From Blastocystis sp. Blastoise (lineage: Eukaryota; Sar; Bigyra; Opalinata; Blastocystidae), in contig JBBPEB010000024.1 in NCBI GenBank assembly GCA_039096225.1, positions 639,001-703,000 of the forward strand: a stretch of 64,000 nucleotides of DNA, given 5' to 3'. Positions 14,502 to 33,669 of the stretch are shown in pieces. The notes under the pieces are model-generated. The model saw only the letters and a program-made list of their open reading frames with translations, searched no databases and was not told the origin of the DNA. The translations under genes and the position numbers were made by a program. Position 1 is the stretch's first letter. The number at the start of each line of letters is the position of its first letter.

Positions 14502-17500
14502 ATGGATTCAAAAACTAAACTACAAAAACATAGTCTTAAACATTCAAAAACAGTCTCCAAATATACAAAGAATACTATTGATTTCATTTTTAACGATGAA
14601 AGCAGAATAAGTGTTGAATTGTCTTTTTTGAAGAAATATCCAACGTCGTTGTTATCACTAACAGTTGAAAATTCTGCTAATTATTTGCAAGATGAAGATG
14701 CTTACTATATAGATTCTTCAAGATATTCTGTTGATTCTTTGATTTTATATATGGAAGGAAAAATTTCACTTGAATCTTTACCCATGAATGAAGTTTGTGA
14801 AATAAGAGATGCTGCAGATTATTTCTTTGGAAATGATATAATTGATATTAAGGATAAAATAGAAGCTGTTCTCCAATCATTTTTAAATATTTTTATGAAA
14901 CAGAATGATTTTTCAATGTAAGTATATATTTATATTATTATTATTATTATTATTATGTAAAAATATATTTATAGAGAAGATGAACTTTATGAAAAAGACA
15001 CTATTAAACCAAAATTATCCATTAATGGTATATACAATTATATATATATATATATAATGTTTCTTTTTAGGTGTTATAACGAAGGAGAGAAATGAAAAGT
15101 TTCAGGAATATTCACGATTATTTGAAGTATTGAATATTAAAAGAGTACAAGTAGAATGTATGTTTTGTTTCACTTTTATATAAATATAAATATATATATA
15201 TATAATATAGTTGACTTTTCAGAAGATATTCCTTATGAATATATATATCCCTCCAATTTACATGAATTATTTCCAAAATTAGAAGAATATGAAATTAAAT
15301 GTATATATAATTATATATATAATTATATATATAGTTAAAATAATAAAATTAACTAAAGAGATATGTTTAAATCCATCGGATCCTAAATATACATCATTAT
15401 ATAAAACATATAAATTATATTGTTATGAGAAATATTATCCTGAAGCTTATAATGCATATATTTCTACTCATCCTGATATAGAACCATTCTCTTTTCCTGA
15501 TAATAATAATCAAATATATACATCAACTAATCTTATAAATTGCTATTATCAAGAAGATGAGACCGTTCATCATGAAATAATACCTATTGATATTGATGAA
15601 GAAATAAAGAATGAAAATGATGATGAGAAACCTGACTTATATTTATATCCAGTATATGAATATATTTTAAATAATCAGGAACAAGAATCAGTTAATAATA
15701 ACAATGAAATTGATACTATTAAAACGAATGACTTTATTTCTTATACATTTTTGTTTCTTGAAGAAAATGGACGTATATATTATATATTATATATTATATA
15801 TTATGTATTATATATTATATATTATATTTTTAAATATAGAACTGAATACCTCACATCCGACACTATAGTGTTTATATATATATATATATATCATTATTTT
15901 TAATATTTTATTATATTTTTTTGTTTTATTTTAATACATCTATAATCTATACTTATTATTATTTATATTATATATTTAGCCATAAAAGTCATGAACTCCC
16001 TTGCTCTCAAATCGATAATTATCTACTCAAATTACCTATTTTTAAACAATTAAGAAACTATAGAGGCGATGATTTTTCACCTCTATTAAAAGGAAATATT
16101 TCATTATTTTTAAAATTATTAAGTGAAGGATTATTGGATGGTTTAGAGATAATGACACTAAATTATTGTATATTTATAGTTATACTCTATTAAATACATA
16201 CATATATATAGTTATTAACTCTAGTTCTTATGATGAATATGTACAATTATTTAATACTATTATTAAAACTCATGTATTTCCTAATGTTAAAAAATTAGAA
16301 ATATATAGTATATATATATGTATAAATGCTAATACTTTATTCATATTTATACTATAGTAAATGATCAGAATGACCCTAATATTCCATTATATCAAGAAAT
16401 ACTTACTTTAATAACAAGAAATAATTTCCCTAAATTATCTATATATACTATTAATTATGGTACAAACTTTAAACCTCTTGAAGATACTCTTAATATTGAC
16501 TCTATATTAATTCCTACTTCTTTAATTAAATTAGTAGATATCATTTATCTATGTACTGAATATAAATGTAGTTTTCATTTGGACGAATTTTTTATTAATA
16601 CTATTTATCAAGTTAAACAATATCATGAATTCAAAATTCAATGTATATATATTAATACTTGAATTATTTATAAAAAATAATTTATTATATAGCTGATTTG
16701 AATATTGATAATTATAATGAATTCTGGACACATTTATTTGATTCTAAAATAATCGTTTTTAATGCATTAAATATCAGTCGTATATATTATGTAATACTCA
16801 TATATAATATACTTATATATATAATCTATATTATATATAGTATGTGAGACACACACGTTAACTCATGATTATTCATTTGATTTAAGTCATTATACCATAA
16901 AATGTCTTAATATAGGTATATATATAATATGAAATTCTTTTATAGATTATTTCCTATTTTTACTTTTATTTAAAAAACTTATTATTATTATAGATATAAA
17001 TTTTCAAAATGATTCATTTGATAAGATGAATAAGATTCAAAATCTTCTACAAACCATCAATACTACACATTTAAAAGAAATTCATTTTACTTGTATGTAT
17101 ATATATACTAATAATAGTATATCTATTTATCTATATATATCTACAATTTATAGTTAATTCTTATGAAATTAAGGGTTGTTTAAAATTCTTCAATATATTA
17201 TTACCTATTCTACATAATAAGTATTATGATAATGTCACAAAACTAGATATTAGTATAATTATTAATTATCTATTAATATTTCTATATATATATATATATT
17301 ATAATAGATATTAATGATAATTATCGTAATGAATATCCTAACGAGAATCAAATGCTTGAAATTAATGAACTTCTATTAGAATTCTTCTCTTTATTTACAA
17401 ATAATATGCGATCTTTACATTTATGTATATAAATATTTATATATGATTATTTATATATATTAAAATTATTTTTTATAGCTATATTTTTATTAAATTATTT

Positions 17501-17630
17501 ATTTTTTACAAATGAATGCATAAATCTACCTTTTTGGACTAATTTAAATGAAATAAAAATATATATGGGTATATATATGTTTTATATATATATTATGTAT
17601 TTATTTAATTATATATATTATGTATTTATT

Positions 17631-17671
<41 letters not shown>

Positions 17672-17817
17672 ATAGGTAATGTGCTCTATACTCAGGTACA
17701 TGATATTGATAATAATTCACTTAAGATATTTAATAATATTTCAGTTTTTATTAATAAAAAGAAATTAGTTCATCTTCAGTCAATTATTTTAGAATATCCT
17801 TTTATATTCTTTTTAGG

Positions 17818-17872
<55 letters not shown>

Positions 17873-18501
17873 CTTTTTAATGTATATTGCTTTATAGCTG
17901 TTGACAGAATTAAATATAAAAATGTTTATTCTCTCATTAAAGCAATCACTAATTGTTCTTCAGATTCTCTTCCATGTTTAGAACAATTTAATATTTATGA
18001 TGAGAGTATATATATATACAATAGTAAAAAATTTTTTTATTTATTTTTCTTATATATAGAACATTCTACTATAAGTCTTTTTAATGCATTTCCTTCTCTT
18101 TATTTTGATCATCATATGACATGTTATAATATTAAAATGAATTATACTATTCTTTATGATAATGATGCTTTTGTTAACTATTCTGAATATATATATAATG
18201 AACTACAAAAACCATACACAAAAGGAATCACTAGTTTATATTTATACATAGTAGATCATTCTTATTTGAAGAAATTTGTGGATTTAATAATAAATGATTC
18301 ATTCCTTTATTTGAATAAATTAACTATCAATATTGCACGTATGTATATATATTGACTATTATATATATTATAGATTGCTCAGAGAAGATAGATATTAATG
18401 ATTATATGCCATTATTGAATAATTATAAAGAAAAAATCAATAATAATTTAAATATATCTATTGTTTATAGTGAACCTAATGATGATGAAGATGATTCATA
18501 A
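14502..18501 (+). CDS. BTB-repeat family protein, copy 2 (plus-strand subgroup)
   Basis: The start is ATG 14502 (an in-frame TTG just upstream is not needed). Exon 1 (14502-14917) encodes a Lys-rich leader and a BTB-like domain: NTIDFIFNDE, AYYIDSSRYSVDSLILYMEG, then helices. Unlike the paralogs it has no intron before the FIFNDE strand. A large acidic exon (about 15330-15770) follows. Many small exons each hold one LRR-like unit, for example THVFPNVKKLEIYS near 16270. They are separated by introns rich in TA. The last exon ends in an acidic tail, EPNDDEDDS-stop, at 18501. It diverges from ATE1 and converges with the dead BTB-TLDc copy. A protein-protein adaptor role is inferred from the BTB plus repeats. 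Exon borders in the repeat region are approximate. Confidence 0.75.
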
Positions 18502-18868
18502 ATTATATATACATATTCTCTTCTTCTTCTTTTTTGTTATTATATATATTTATTTTTCATTTTCTCATATACTTTATTGAATTATTTTATTTTTAAATTT
18601 ATTATACTAAAAAGTCAAGTCATAATATGTATTGCTTTAAATATATTATTTTTATGTTTACATGAAATTCTATTTAAAAAATATATATATATAATATATA
18701 TAAATAGTAATATAGACAAATCTATTCTTAAATAATAACATTACAAATTATATCGTTGTTAATATATTAAAGAAATATAAAGTATATTAAAAATATACGA
18801 ATATAATACAAAAATTGGAATATATTATAATACGATTGATTATATTTAATAATAAACATTTGGATATT

Positions 18869-20380
18869 TATATATCTCTTCCCTAAACTTCATAATCTTC
18901 TACAGTAAAATAATTTTATGAATTAAAACTACAAGTATTTACAAATATTGATGATTTTTGAGGAGTAAGAAAATTGGCATCATCACTTGAATTACAATAA
19001 GAATTACTATCAGAATAACATTGATCAGATATATATATATATCATGACTATATCTAGTATTAGTATAAATTGTTCTCTTATTATAATCATATTTACTAGG
19101 AAGAATGCCATGATCATTATATAGAGTAAAGAGGAAATTTTAAAATAGTATTTATTATCTATAAATAGCAATAAATAATCATAGTTATAGAAATAATCAA
19201 TATATATAAGGGAAACATTTCAATCTTGATCTGTATATCCTCCAAATATATTTATATGTTATTATGACTTATATGTTTTATTATTGTTATTGTGTCTCCT
19301 TTATAAATCACAATATCTATGAAATTCTTTAGAAGAATAATTATGTTCACTTGCTAAATATAATAATAATAATATATATATTATATATACCTAAATAATA
19401 AATCCAATTCTTTTCTTTACAACGCCAAGTTTACATAGGATTATTTATAGTGTTATAGACTATATATATATATGAACATTATATGTTAATAGTCTATCCA
19501 TTCTTAATAGTAGAAATTCTTTGGTTACCAGATAAACAATAGATTTCATTTTCTACTCTATTTCGATTTATTTTTCATGTATTATTATTAGATATATACA
19601 TAAAAATCATTGTAATGGATTCATATATATATATAGTTAATAAATTTTTATTTTACTATTTTCATTTTAATCTTCAACATATTTATTAACAATTCTATTT
19701 CATAATCCATTATTATTCTTTAAATAATTACTTTATATTACATCTTTTCTTATCATTTATATAAAAACAGCCTGATAATAATCTTTATGTTGTTTCACAC
19801 TATTATTTTTTCGATAATAATTTTTCATTAATTCTTCAGAAAGAGATAAATAATAAAATTCAAATAATTCTAGTTGTTCTTCATATGAAGAATTATAAAT
19901 ATATCATTCTCTTATTTAAAGAATAAATCAATCAATAAAGGAAAAGGTGTTTCATCATAAGGATAATCTAAATAAATATTTCTATCAACAGTTCTTCATT
20001 CTTTCCAGATTATTTATATAAATAACTACCTAATAAACGATTTGTGATTCTTTTAAGAAGAAAAGAAAGTAGATTAATGATTGTAAATCAAATATAATCA
20101 ATTCCATTATCATTATCAGTTATATTTAGATCATATTTATGAACCTATGAAGATTCTTAGATAATTATATTTGGATCATCACCATTCTCATCATTCATTC
20201 ATTGATAATTTCTTGTTAATCAACTCATTAATTCATTTCAGACTTAACCGAATAAGTATAGTCGTTTATTGACTTACTTAGAATACCAATTAAATCACTA
20301 ATCAGTATTTTAAAATAAATTACATGCTTCTGAATATCACTAATCTTACTATCATCAAATTCTACATTCTCTTCTACCAT
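18869..20380 (-). pseudogene. Decayed BTB-TLDc gene
   Basis: No long open frame survives, yet the minus strand follows the intact BTB-TLDc gene at 52,954-54,542 along its length. It starts with ATG 20380 (MVEENVEFDDSKISDIQ), in frame for about 40 codons until a stop. Further down are relics of the BTB core (near 19900-20000) and of the TLDc hallmark, which matches the intact gene base by base around 19230-19360: cysteine-rich CDNKG-type region, then FGGYTDQ. Near the 3' end, EDYEVWGRD has become EDYEV-stop (near 18885). Frameshifts, stops and a (TA) insertion near 19030 show it is dead. Confidence 0.85.
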
Positions 20381-21862
20381 TTTCTATTATATAAGAAATG
20401 AAATAAGCAAAAATATTATTAATTGAAAAAAAATCTTGATTATTTTTAAAAATTACTTAATTTCTAATTATTCACTTATTATTCATTTATCATTGTTACT
20501 ATTATTTCAAATGCTTATTAATAAGCATTATTTACAAAGGTATTCTATAAATTCCTTAGAAGAGATAACTCATTATGAATCTTCACTTCATTGATTACTT
20601 TAAATAGTTGATTTGATATGTATTTAAAATGCAGAAGACGTTATACGTAAGATATCATTTATATTATTTAGATAGCACATACTTTACTTACAATTTGATT
20701 TATAATCTTCTTATTTTATTACATATATACTTTATTTTATTTCTATGATATTTATAAGTTCATATTTGATAATAATTATTTCTATTGAATATAATTATTA
20801 TGTTTTTCTTGTAATTATTCCTAATTTCTCGCTATATTAACAAATTATTTATTATTTATGTATTATATTTTGCTATATATATATCTAAAATCAAATAGTA
20901 TCCTTTCTATAGTTTCTTGATAAAGAATTTCTTCTTTTATTTATATTTCCTTCTTATTCTTCCACTTCTATTTTTATTTCATACTATTTAATTCTTTATA
21001 TTTTATATTATAATTTATCATGATATTTTCTATTAATTATAATCATAATTATTAGTTATTTATTGGTAATGTATATTATTTATATGTCACTGATATAGTA
21101 AAAACAGTATATATGAATAATTAAAATTATAATAATGGTATTTTATAATTCTTAATGAAGAATTAATACTATAAAATTATTTATTGAAATATAATATTTA
21201 AATAACAAAATCATAAATATTTCAAAAAAACCTTGCTATCAACATTTATATTTCATTTAATAAAATATTTTCACTACTATTTCTATTTAATTAAAGATAA
21301 AAAATGAAACTATTCTATAGTATAAACATGAAAAATACATTAAACAATATATAAAACTATATATATGTTTCATATTTCATTTTAACACATGTTGTGAAAC
21401 TGTTTAAAAATTAAATTAATATTATATAATAACATAATAAATAATAATAATTCTTATGAATATTTCAATATATTAAGATTAATAAATCTCAAAAAAACTA
21501 TTATCTTCTTTAGTTTTATATAGAAACTATATACTATAAAACAATTATAGTTATCCATATTTAGGATATCATTATCATAATAATAATTCTGTATAAAAAT
21601 CAGTTTATTTTTTAATGGAATAATATATAAAATAAGGTAACAATGAATTCATAATAATCACAAATAACACTTTATAATATTTAATACTATAGTTGTTACT
21701 ATTATTTATGTTATATTTTGTCATAAGTGTTTTCAAAAAACAAAACAAGTAATTCTATTTATATATATATATATAATTAATAAAAACATAAAAAAAAATA
21801 AAATAAAAATAAAAATCATATTTAAATAAAGAAAATATATATATATATATATACAAAAGAAT
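20381..21862. other. Intergenic stretch
   Basis: About 1.5 kb lies between the start of the dead BTB-TLDc copy and the stop of BTB-repeat copy 3. It is highly AT-rich with short homopolymer and TA runs. I saw no coding segment, RNA gene or repeat family beyond simple sequence. Confidence 0.5.
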
Positions 21863-25910
<4,048 letters not shown>

Positions 25911-25950
25911 CACTCGAATTCAACTATAATGACAAAATGATCATATAATA
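25911..25950 (-). promoter_or_regulatory. Conserved start-proximal element, BTB-repeat copy 3
   Basis: On the minus strand ATTTTGTCATTATAGTTGAA precedes ATTCGAGTG and the ATG. The block is nearly identical in copy 5 (45,082-45,120) and is shared in part by copies 1 and 4. Confidence 0.5.
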
Positions 25951-28169
25951 GTATGCTTAAAAGATAGTATTACAAATAAATAATAAATAAATACTATTTG
26001 AATAACTATAATATCTTATAATTATAAATAATCATTGAGATAACAAAGAATAAAACTTGCTCTTTTTCAACATCATAAATTCACGAATATATGTAATTGA
26101 TCACTAAAATTTTTTATATTTTTCAAAAATTTGGCTATTCAGTCATTTTCAGATAATTTTCATATTTTTATTAAAATATTTTAAAACAACGTTTTTTCAA
26201 TGAATTATTCTTTCTTATCTCAAAAATATATTCATTATGTATTTTCCCCTAGATCTTGAATACCTTCCTAAACAATAATATGAAAATTAATAGTAATTAA
26301 TTCATTTTTATTCTATAATATGGTGTACCCTTTTATTTAATCTGTAGTAATGATATAAGCGCTTCACTAGATATTGAGCTGTTGCTTGCTCTACAAAAAT
26401 TAACCTATTATGAAAAAAATTGATAAGATTATCGCCTTTCTTTATCAATACTCATCTAGATATCATTGCAAACAAAATAATCTATTCTCAGAATATTATT
26501 AATTTAGTTACTATGTCAATTTTATATCAAATTTCTATAATGCATTTGATTTCTTCTTCAAGTTACTTTATATAACAGAATGGTGTTCAGAATTATTTTT
26601 CTTTTTTATCCGAATATGATCAGTTTATTAAAACAAATAGGTGATAAATAAAACAATTGTTTTTGTATAAAAGCAAATTGATATCTTTGAATACTAATGA
26701 TGTGTTCCTTTTAATATAATAATTAATGAATGCATATTATGAAATACATCCTCTTTCCTATTATTATACAAATATAAACTTTATTGAATTTATTGATTAT
26801 TAAGAATTTAATGGTTAATTAATATTTTAAAGTATGAAGATATCAAACGAACTACATATATATACTTATTCATTTATTTATATATAGAATATATTCTCTA
26901 TTCTCACAAATTCTAATTGATTCATTGTTATTATACAACTTTTTTCAATATAAAATATTTTTACATATTTTGTTGTTAACAGTTTCTTTCTTGATGCCAA
27001 TTTTGTCTCTGCAACAAATGTCATAACAATTTGTGACACTTATTCTATTTTTGGTAGTCACATTTTATGAACAAATATTCATTCATATTAAATCGAGATA
27101 GAAATATATTTTCATTTTTTAAATAGTAAAAATCACAAGACATTAAAAGTTACTATTCTCGTTGATTATAGTAAATAACTATGAAATTAGAATTTTATTT
27201 GATATTATATTATATATAACAATTATTTATTTTTAAAAAATGGTTTTAAAGTGTTCGCTAATAATATATGTAGCATATAGAAGGAATCCAATTGATTTGT
27301 TAAAAGGTCTTGTGTCATATAAATTATAATAACAAAACAACATGTATATGAACTAATATTTAACAATTATAAAGGATAAATATATTTTATTAGTAATTAT
27401 ATATATAATAAAAAGATATATAAAAAAATGAAGTGATTCTAAAAATTATAAAATATTAAAAAAATATTGTATTTGGGTTGATAAGAATGAAGTATGAAGA
27501 AAGAAAACAAATAACATATATAATAAAATTAATGTACTATAGAACATAGTAATAAGTACGATAACAATAGTGTTTATGTATATTATGTTTCGGAATGTAT
27601 ATTGATAATAATATATGTTAATAATAAATACTAATATCAATAATTAAATTAATTTCAAAAACAGACATAAGTATAAGAATATACATAAATATTATATATT
27701 ATTATCATAAAAAAAGAACTTATATAAATATATAGAGTGACATATAAAAAAAGATACTTAAAAATGAATATTTCTTCAAAAAACATTTCTTCAAAAAAAA
27801 CATAAATTGAAAAAAAAATTTTTATATTTTAACAGAATAGGAATCAGATATATTAATTATAAATAGTAGATAAATGATGATAAAAATAACTTTAAAAAAT
27901 AAAAATATATAAATGATTAGACATTTAACTAAAAATGTTATTCAATTGTCATTTATAATTATAAATGAAAAATTATTTAATTTGTATTATATAAAATAAA
28001 TAAATAAATAAAAAGATAAATAAAGGAAAAAAATATGTATAGAAATTATTCAATTATCAATAATATTAATAGTTATATATATTAATAGTTATATATAAAA
28101 CTATATATAATAGAAATATATACAGCTATAATAATAAAATTTGGATATAATATTTAATAAATATTTATA
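25951..28169. other. Large intergenic stretch
   Basis: About 2.2 kb between the start of BTB-repeat copy 3 and the stop of the large ectodomain-like gene. It is AT-rich with no coding exon I could support. Short duplicated blocks occur near 27,775-27,800 (CATTTCTTCAAAAAA twice) and near 28,065-28,110 (ATATTAATAGTTATATATA twice). Confidence 0.5.
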
Positions 28170-28839
28170 TTAACCAGAGAACATCATACATATAATACTA
28201 TCATATTTGAATTGAATTCTCTTAGAGAGTAATTCTTTTAATAATGTTGTATCTACCAGAGTTATCGGCAAATTATTATCAAGAATTTCTTTAGGGAATA
28301 AAACTTTAAAATTAATTACAATATATTGATCTACAGGATCTATGCTTGAAGATATATCATTTAATTGTAATTTAGTGATAGGAGAAGTTATAGATATTAA
28401 TATAGATCTATATAGAGTAATAAATGTATCAGGATTAATCCATGAAGAATTAATACCAAAGAACAATATGCTTATTGTGTTTCTTTGAGTTGATTGCTGA
28501 TTTCTTGTTAAGACAGATATTAATGAATAATCTAGTCCTTGTAGCTTACAAAAATAGGTAAAAGAATATGAATTATCATTATTAGCATAAGAATGATAAC
28601 TATTTAATGAAACATGTGTAGAATAATCTGTATATTGACAGTCTCCTTCATTTTTAGTAGTAATACTATTTGTAAGTGATGATTCAGGATAAAATAGAGA
28701 AGTAGGTGATGAAGTAATAGTATTAATATATAATTGTGGTTTTGAAGAAGATGAAGAAGAATAAAAATCTATATTTGAACCATAATATACATGAAGAAGA
28801 AGAGAATTTATAGACTATATATAATATAATATAAAGAGA

Positions 28840-28881
<42 letters not shown>

Positions 28882-31800
28882 TTCATCGTTAGTTGTATAG
28901 TTTGTGGTTAGAAGAAGATCTGTAAGTTGATATTTAAAAGTATTTACAAAGGTTCTTGCTAAAGATTCTAATAAAGAATAAATATCATCAATAGTTGTCA
29001 TTAATTGCATAGAATAATCTAATGATTCTAAAGCTTTACCAGGAATAGAAACTGGTTTAGGATAACAAAGATCTTTATGAATATCATTAGACCATGTAGG
29101 TGTATTAGATATATAATCACATAAGACATGATAATAACCATATTGATTGTCATTAGTACAATTAACAACTGCAATCATTCCAACTTTAGTTGCAGGATAT
29201 ATAGAAGAATCAATAGTAATAGTAGTACATATAGCATCCTTAGAAACACATTGATTCTTATATACATATGCATTATCATTACAAAGAGTACATTGTATAT
29301 TATTACCATTTAATGAAGTTACATAACCATTTATACACTCTTCACATTCATTACCATTATAATAAGTAGTACCAGTACAAGGAGTAGAACTAAATATACA
29401 TTCATTACTATTAGATTCTTCCCATTCACCTTTATTATTACAATATCTTTTAACAAAACCTTCATATCCAATAGGACATGTTGAACTATAGGCATATGTT
29501 AACATTTTAGTTTGAGGCCATATTCCATCAGATTCACAAATATTTTCTTCAATAGATATATCAATTTCATAAGTTGTTTCAATATTATCTTTATTTATAA
29601 ATGATAAACTATATGTAGTAGTAGTAGAAACAGTAGTAGGAGTACCATAGAGTTTTCTAGATGTAGTATCCATTGTAATGCCTTCAGGAAGAGAAGGAGT
29701 AATAGAAAGAATAACATTATTAGCATCAGTAGTATAGTATTGCTCATATTCATGATTCACAAACATAATAATATGTGTATTTTGGAAATGAATTTCTGAA
29801 GGTAGAATAGACATACATATATTATCTCCTTCTATAGTTTGTAACCCACTAGAAGTACATAAACGTTTAGTATTACTAGTATATCCTTGAGGACATATTT
29901 TATATGAATATTCATCTATTAATGCATAAGACCATCCATTTATTTTACATGAATTAGGATTTATATAACTAAAATTAAGTTCATTTAAGCATACCATTTC
30001 TCCATCAGCAAAACCATAAATATCTTCACCACATTTTGTTACATAAAGACGATAAGAAGAATAAATTTCTTTATTATTAATTTCTTTATTTAAATTATAA
30101 TATTCAGGATCTTGATCATTTATTTCATCTAATTCTACAAATGTATTCCAATTATCATTTGATGCTTCTATCTTAAAGGATATAGGAATATAAGATTGAT
30201 AATAATTATTATCTGCAAGTACTTGATAATGATTATATGTAATCATAATATCATTAGAAATAGTATATTTAAAAATACTATCAACACAATTACGACTTGC
30301 TAAAACATAACTACCTGCTATACCATCAGTAATATCACTTAAAGGATAATCTTCATCTATTATACCATTTAAAGACCATTCTCCATTTATTGTAGGAGAA
30401 TCATTATTTATTAAAAAGTTTAATGATATATAAAAGCCATTAGATGGTTGAATAATAGTATTTTGTTTATGTATTTCAATAGCTATAATGTTATCACCAA
30501 TAAAAAGTAATTTAGGATTCATAAATACACTGATAATAGACCTAATTGATTTATATTCATTATATTCAGAAGTAGCTAATGTATTATAATTAATAGTATC
30601 GCTATTAATCATATTAAATCTTCTTATTTCTATTCCATTTATATACAGTATCATTCCTGCAAATGTAGATATATTTATATCAAATCTATTTATATTAGTT
30701 GGGATATTCTCTATAGTATAATGTATTCTATAATATTGAGTAATGCTATCTTCAGGAACATCAGGAAGAGAAGAAGAAGAAGGAACAGTAGACCATATAT
30801 TATCATTAAATAGATTAGTATTCCAATGTTTAGGAGGAGTTATATTATCATAAGAATAAGCAATAGGCATCTTAGAAGAGTCAACAAATTGTTTAAAAGA
30901 TAAATACATTGTTTGTCCAAATTCTAAATATCCAAAATATTTATTATTAATATAAATAGATGATTTTAGTTTATTACTAGAGATAGTTCCTGAATATTTC
31001 AATGTATATTGATTTGGATTTAAGCAACTAATATATTCTTCAGAATGTATTAAACCAAGATTATATATAGGATGACTGAAAATACCTTCATTAACATTAC
31101 TCATTGTAACTGTATTATCATCTGTTGTAAAATCTAATTGTATATTCACAAGTGTCTTTGGAAATAAACATGATTCTATTTGAATTGTAAATATAGTTGT
31201 TTGTGTTGAATCTAAAATAGAAATACCAGTAATCCTATACTCTGTAGTTCCTTCTGTTCCATGAATAATACCATAAATTAATCCTGAATTTATATCTAAT
31301 GAAATTCCATCAGGAAGAGATGGAGTAATAATAAAATCTTTATAATATTCAAAATTTGTAATAGAAACAGCGATTGTAGTATTATCATATACAATAGATG
31401 GATTAGAAGAAAGAGAAAAAGAAGGTAAAGATTCAGGTATTAAATCATCTACAAAATATTCAATTTCACTAATATAATAATTATTAGTCTTTTTGTTTGT
31501 ATTACTATTTGTAAATGTGAATTGTAGTTTATTAATAGAATAATTAACATTTGATAAGAAGAAACATTGTCTTTTAGATTCAAAAGAAGAACTGAATGCA
31601 GAATTCACTGTAGAATGAAGATTTGTTTTATATACCTCATAAATAGATTCTACATACCAAGCAGTAGGTGCATAATAATAATCATCCCCATAAGTTATAC
31701 AATATCTAGTAATATTCTTATATCCATCAGTAGTATATAATAACAATTCAAGATTCCTTCCAGTAACAGTGTTAAATATACCATAAGTTGAACTATCAAA

Positions 31801-33191
31801 ATCTATGATATCAGTAGGATTAACGGTTGTTCTTGCATTACTAGAAACAGAAAACTCAGCATATACAGGAAGACTAGAATCAACAAACATAAGAAGAGAT
31901 GCATCAAAATATATATTTATATCATGATTCTTATCAAATATTAAAACAGAAATAGTAATAGAATTTAATTGATCAAAAACAGAAAGAGGACCTGCTGATG
32001 TTTGTTGTATATATGTAGAAGAAGTTGTAGATGATTGATAATTATATAAAAACCCATCCACTGCTACTAAATGATCATTTATATAAATTTTTGTATTAGA
32101 TAATGATTTATAACTTAATATAAAACCTTTTTGATTTATAATAGAAGGAATATTAATAGTTTTACGGAATACAAAAAATTGATTCGTATCAGTAGGAGTA
32201 ATAGGATTACCACCATTAGTAGTAGACCAAGTAGAATCATCAATAGAAGATCCATACCATTCTGTAGGTATAGAATCATAAGTATTATATTTCCATTGAG
32301 ATTTCATTAATATGGAGTAAAAAGTATTAACGTAATGAATTTCAGGAGTCTTATTCATAATTTTCATTTTTGTTATATTTATTACATTATTATTTATATC
32401 ATCTATTCTAGAAATAATCATATATGAATGTGTATTCCAAATTTTATTATTTGTTGATGATAATTCAAAAGACCACGTACCTATAGGACCATAATAATCA
32501 TAATTTTGATTCAAATCATTATCTTGAATTAATGTAGCTATCTCATTTCCATCTTTTGATTTAATAATTACTTTTTCATAAGAAGCAGAAGCTGTTGTGA
32601 TTCTATTAATACGTATATGTGCACAAATATCTGGATAACATAATATTTGAAGAGTAAATACATATTTACCGGAAGAACTACCATATATATCATAATTATA
32701 AGAAAGAGTATATTGAGTATTTACAACTTCTTTAGGAGTACCAGAAAGAATACCATTAGAAGATAAAAATAAACCAGTAGGTAAGTCAGGAGATATATTA
32801 CAATTCGATAATGAAGAATATATTATTGAAGAGAAATCAATAATTTTACCATTGAAAAAGGCATACATAGTGTATGTAGGAAGAATATCCTGTAGTTTTC
32901 GAGAGGAATGTACAGAGACGGTATCCATAGAATCTATAAAGCATATACTATTAATATATTTATATATGTATATACCTTTAGAATTCGTAATATAAGTAAG
33001 AATATCAAAAGAAGAAACAAGTTCAGGATGATCAGCAGTATTATGTAATTCAATAGCTATTTTTAATGTAGTAAGAGAAACAGAGGAAGTAAGTAATTCT
33101 TTAGGAACGATAATATGTTTATAAGTAGAAACATCTTCAAGAGATTGAGAAGAAGTATATTGAGTGGCGTTTGAGGATCTATATATAATTG

Positions 33192-33267
<76 letters not shown>

Positions 33268-33616
33268 TAAACATACTTAGGTAATAAATAAGTATACACT
33301 TGAATTTCATTTACATAAACAATAAATTCACTTTGACTTTGAACAGCTAACTGAAGAATAGTAAAATAGTTATCTACAGTTATATCCTTTCTAAAATAAA
33401 CACTATAGCCAGCATTCTTTATTTCTTTATTCTTATAGTCTTCACCCCATTCTTCTATCTTATTCTCCTTCCAAGAAGCAGTATCAACATTAGTAGAATA
33501 TTTCCAATTAGCACTTGAATCAACAAGAGAAGATACTAGATAAATACATATATACATTAATTAAAAACAATAATACACTATTAAATATATGTATTTTTTC
33601 TTTTCTGTACCATACC
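28170..33616 (-). CDS. Large modular ectodomain-like protein (Ig-like/jelly-roll/Cys-rich)
   Basis: Exons join in phase: 33616 inward, 33277-33535, 32976-33178, 28882-32933 and 28170-28814, with introns of 80, about 98, 42 and 67 nt. The roughly 1,700-aa product mixes module types. Three short Ig/cadherin-like units of the He_PIG kind have LP(T/D/E)G followed by GILSGTP, GLIYGII or KLYGTP. Galactose-binding-like jelly rolls have WYGSSIDDSTW, HWNTNLFNDNIWS and NWKYSTNVDTASW. There are F5/8-like stretches and repeated CPxGYxxxxKRxC modules, followed by an EGF/growth-factor-receptor-like Cys cluster near 29,300-29,400. These point to an extracellular or cell-surface adhesion protein, but I see no signal peptide or membrane helix. 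No in-frame ATG was found upstream of 33,616, where the sequence runs into a broken BTB-TLDc gene, so the 5' end looks truncated or rearranged. Confidence 0.8.
33194..33264. repeat. (TA)n array in an intron of the large gene
   Basis: About 35 TA units fill the intron between exons 32976-33178 and 33277-33535. Confidence 0.95.
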
Positions 33617-33669
33617 AGTTTGATTAGGGTTTACTAAGTTTTCTATTAATAATAGTTGATTGCTTGAAT

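Noticed and set aside
29128-29313. Small plus-strand frame in the large gene
   Set aside because: Antisense shadow of the 4-kb coding exon on the minus strand.
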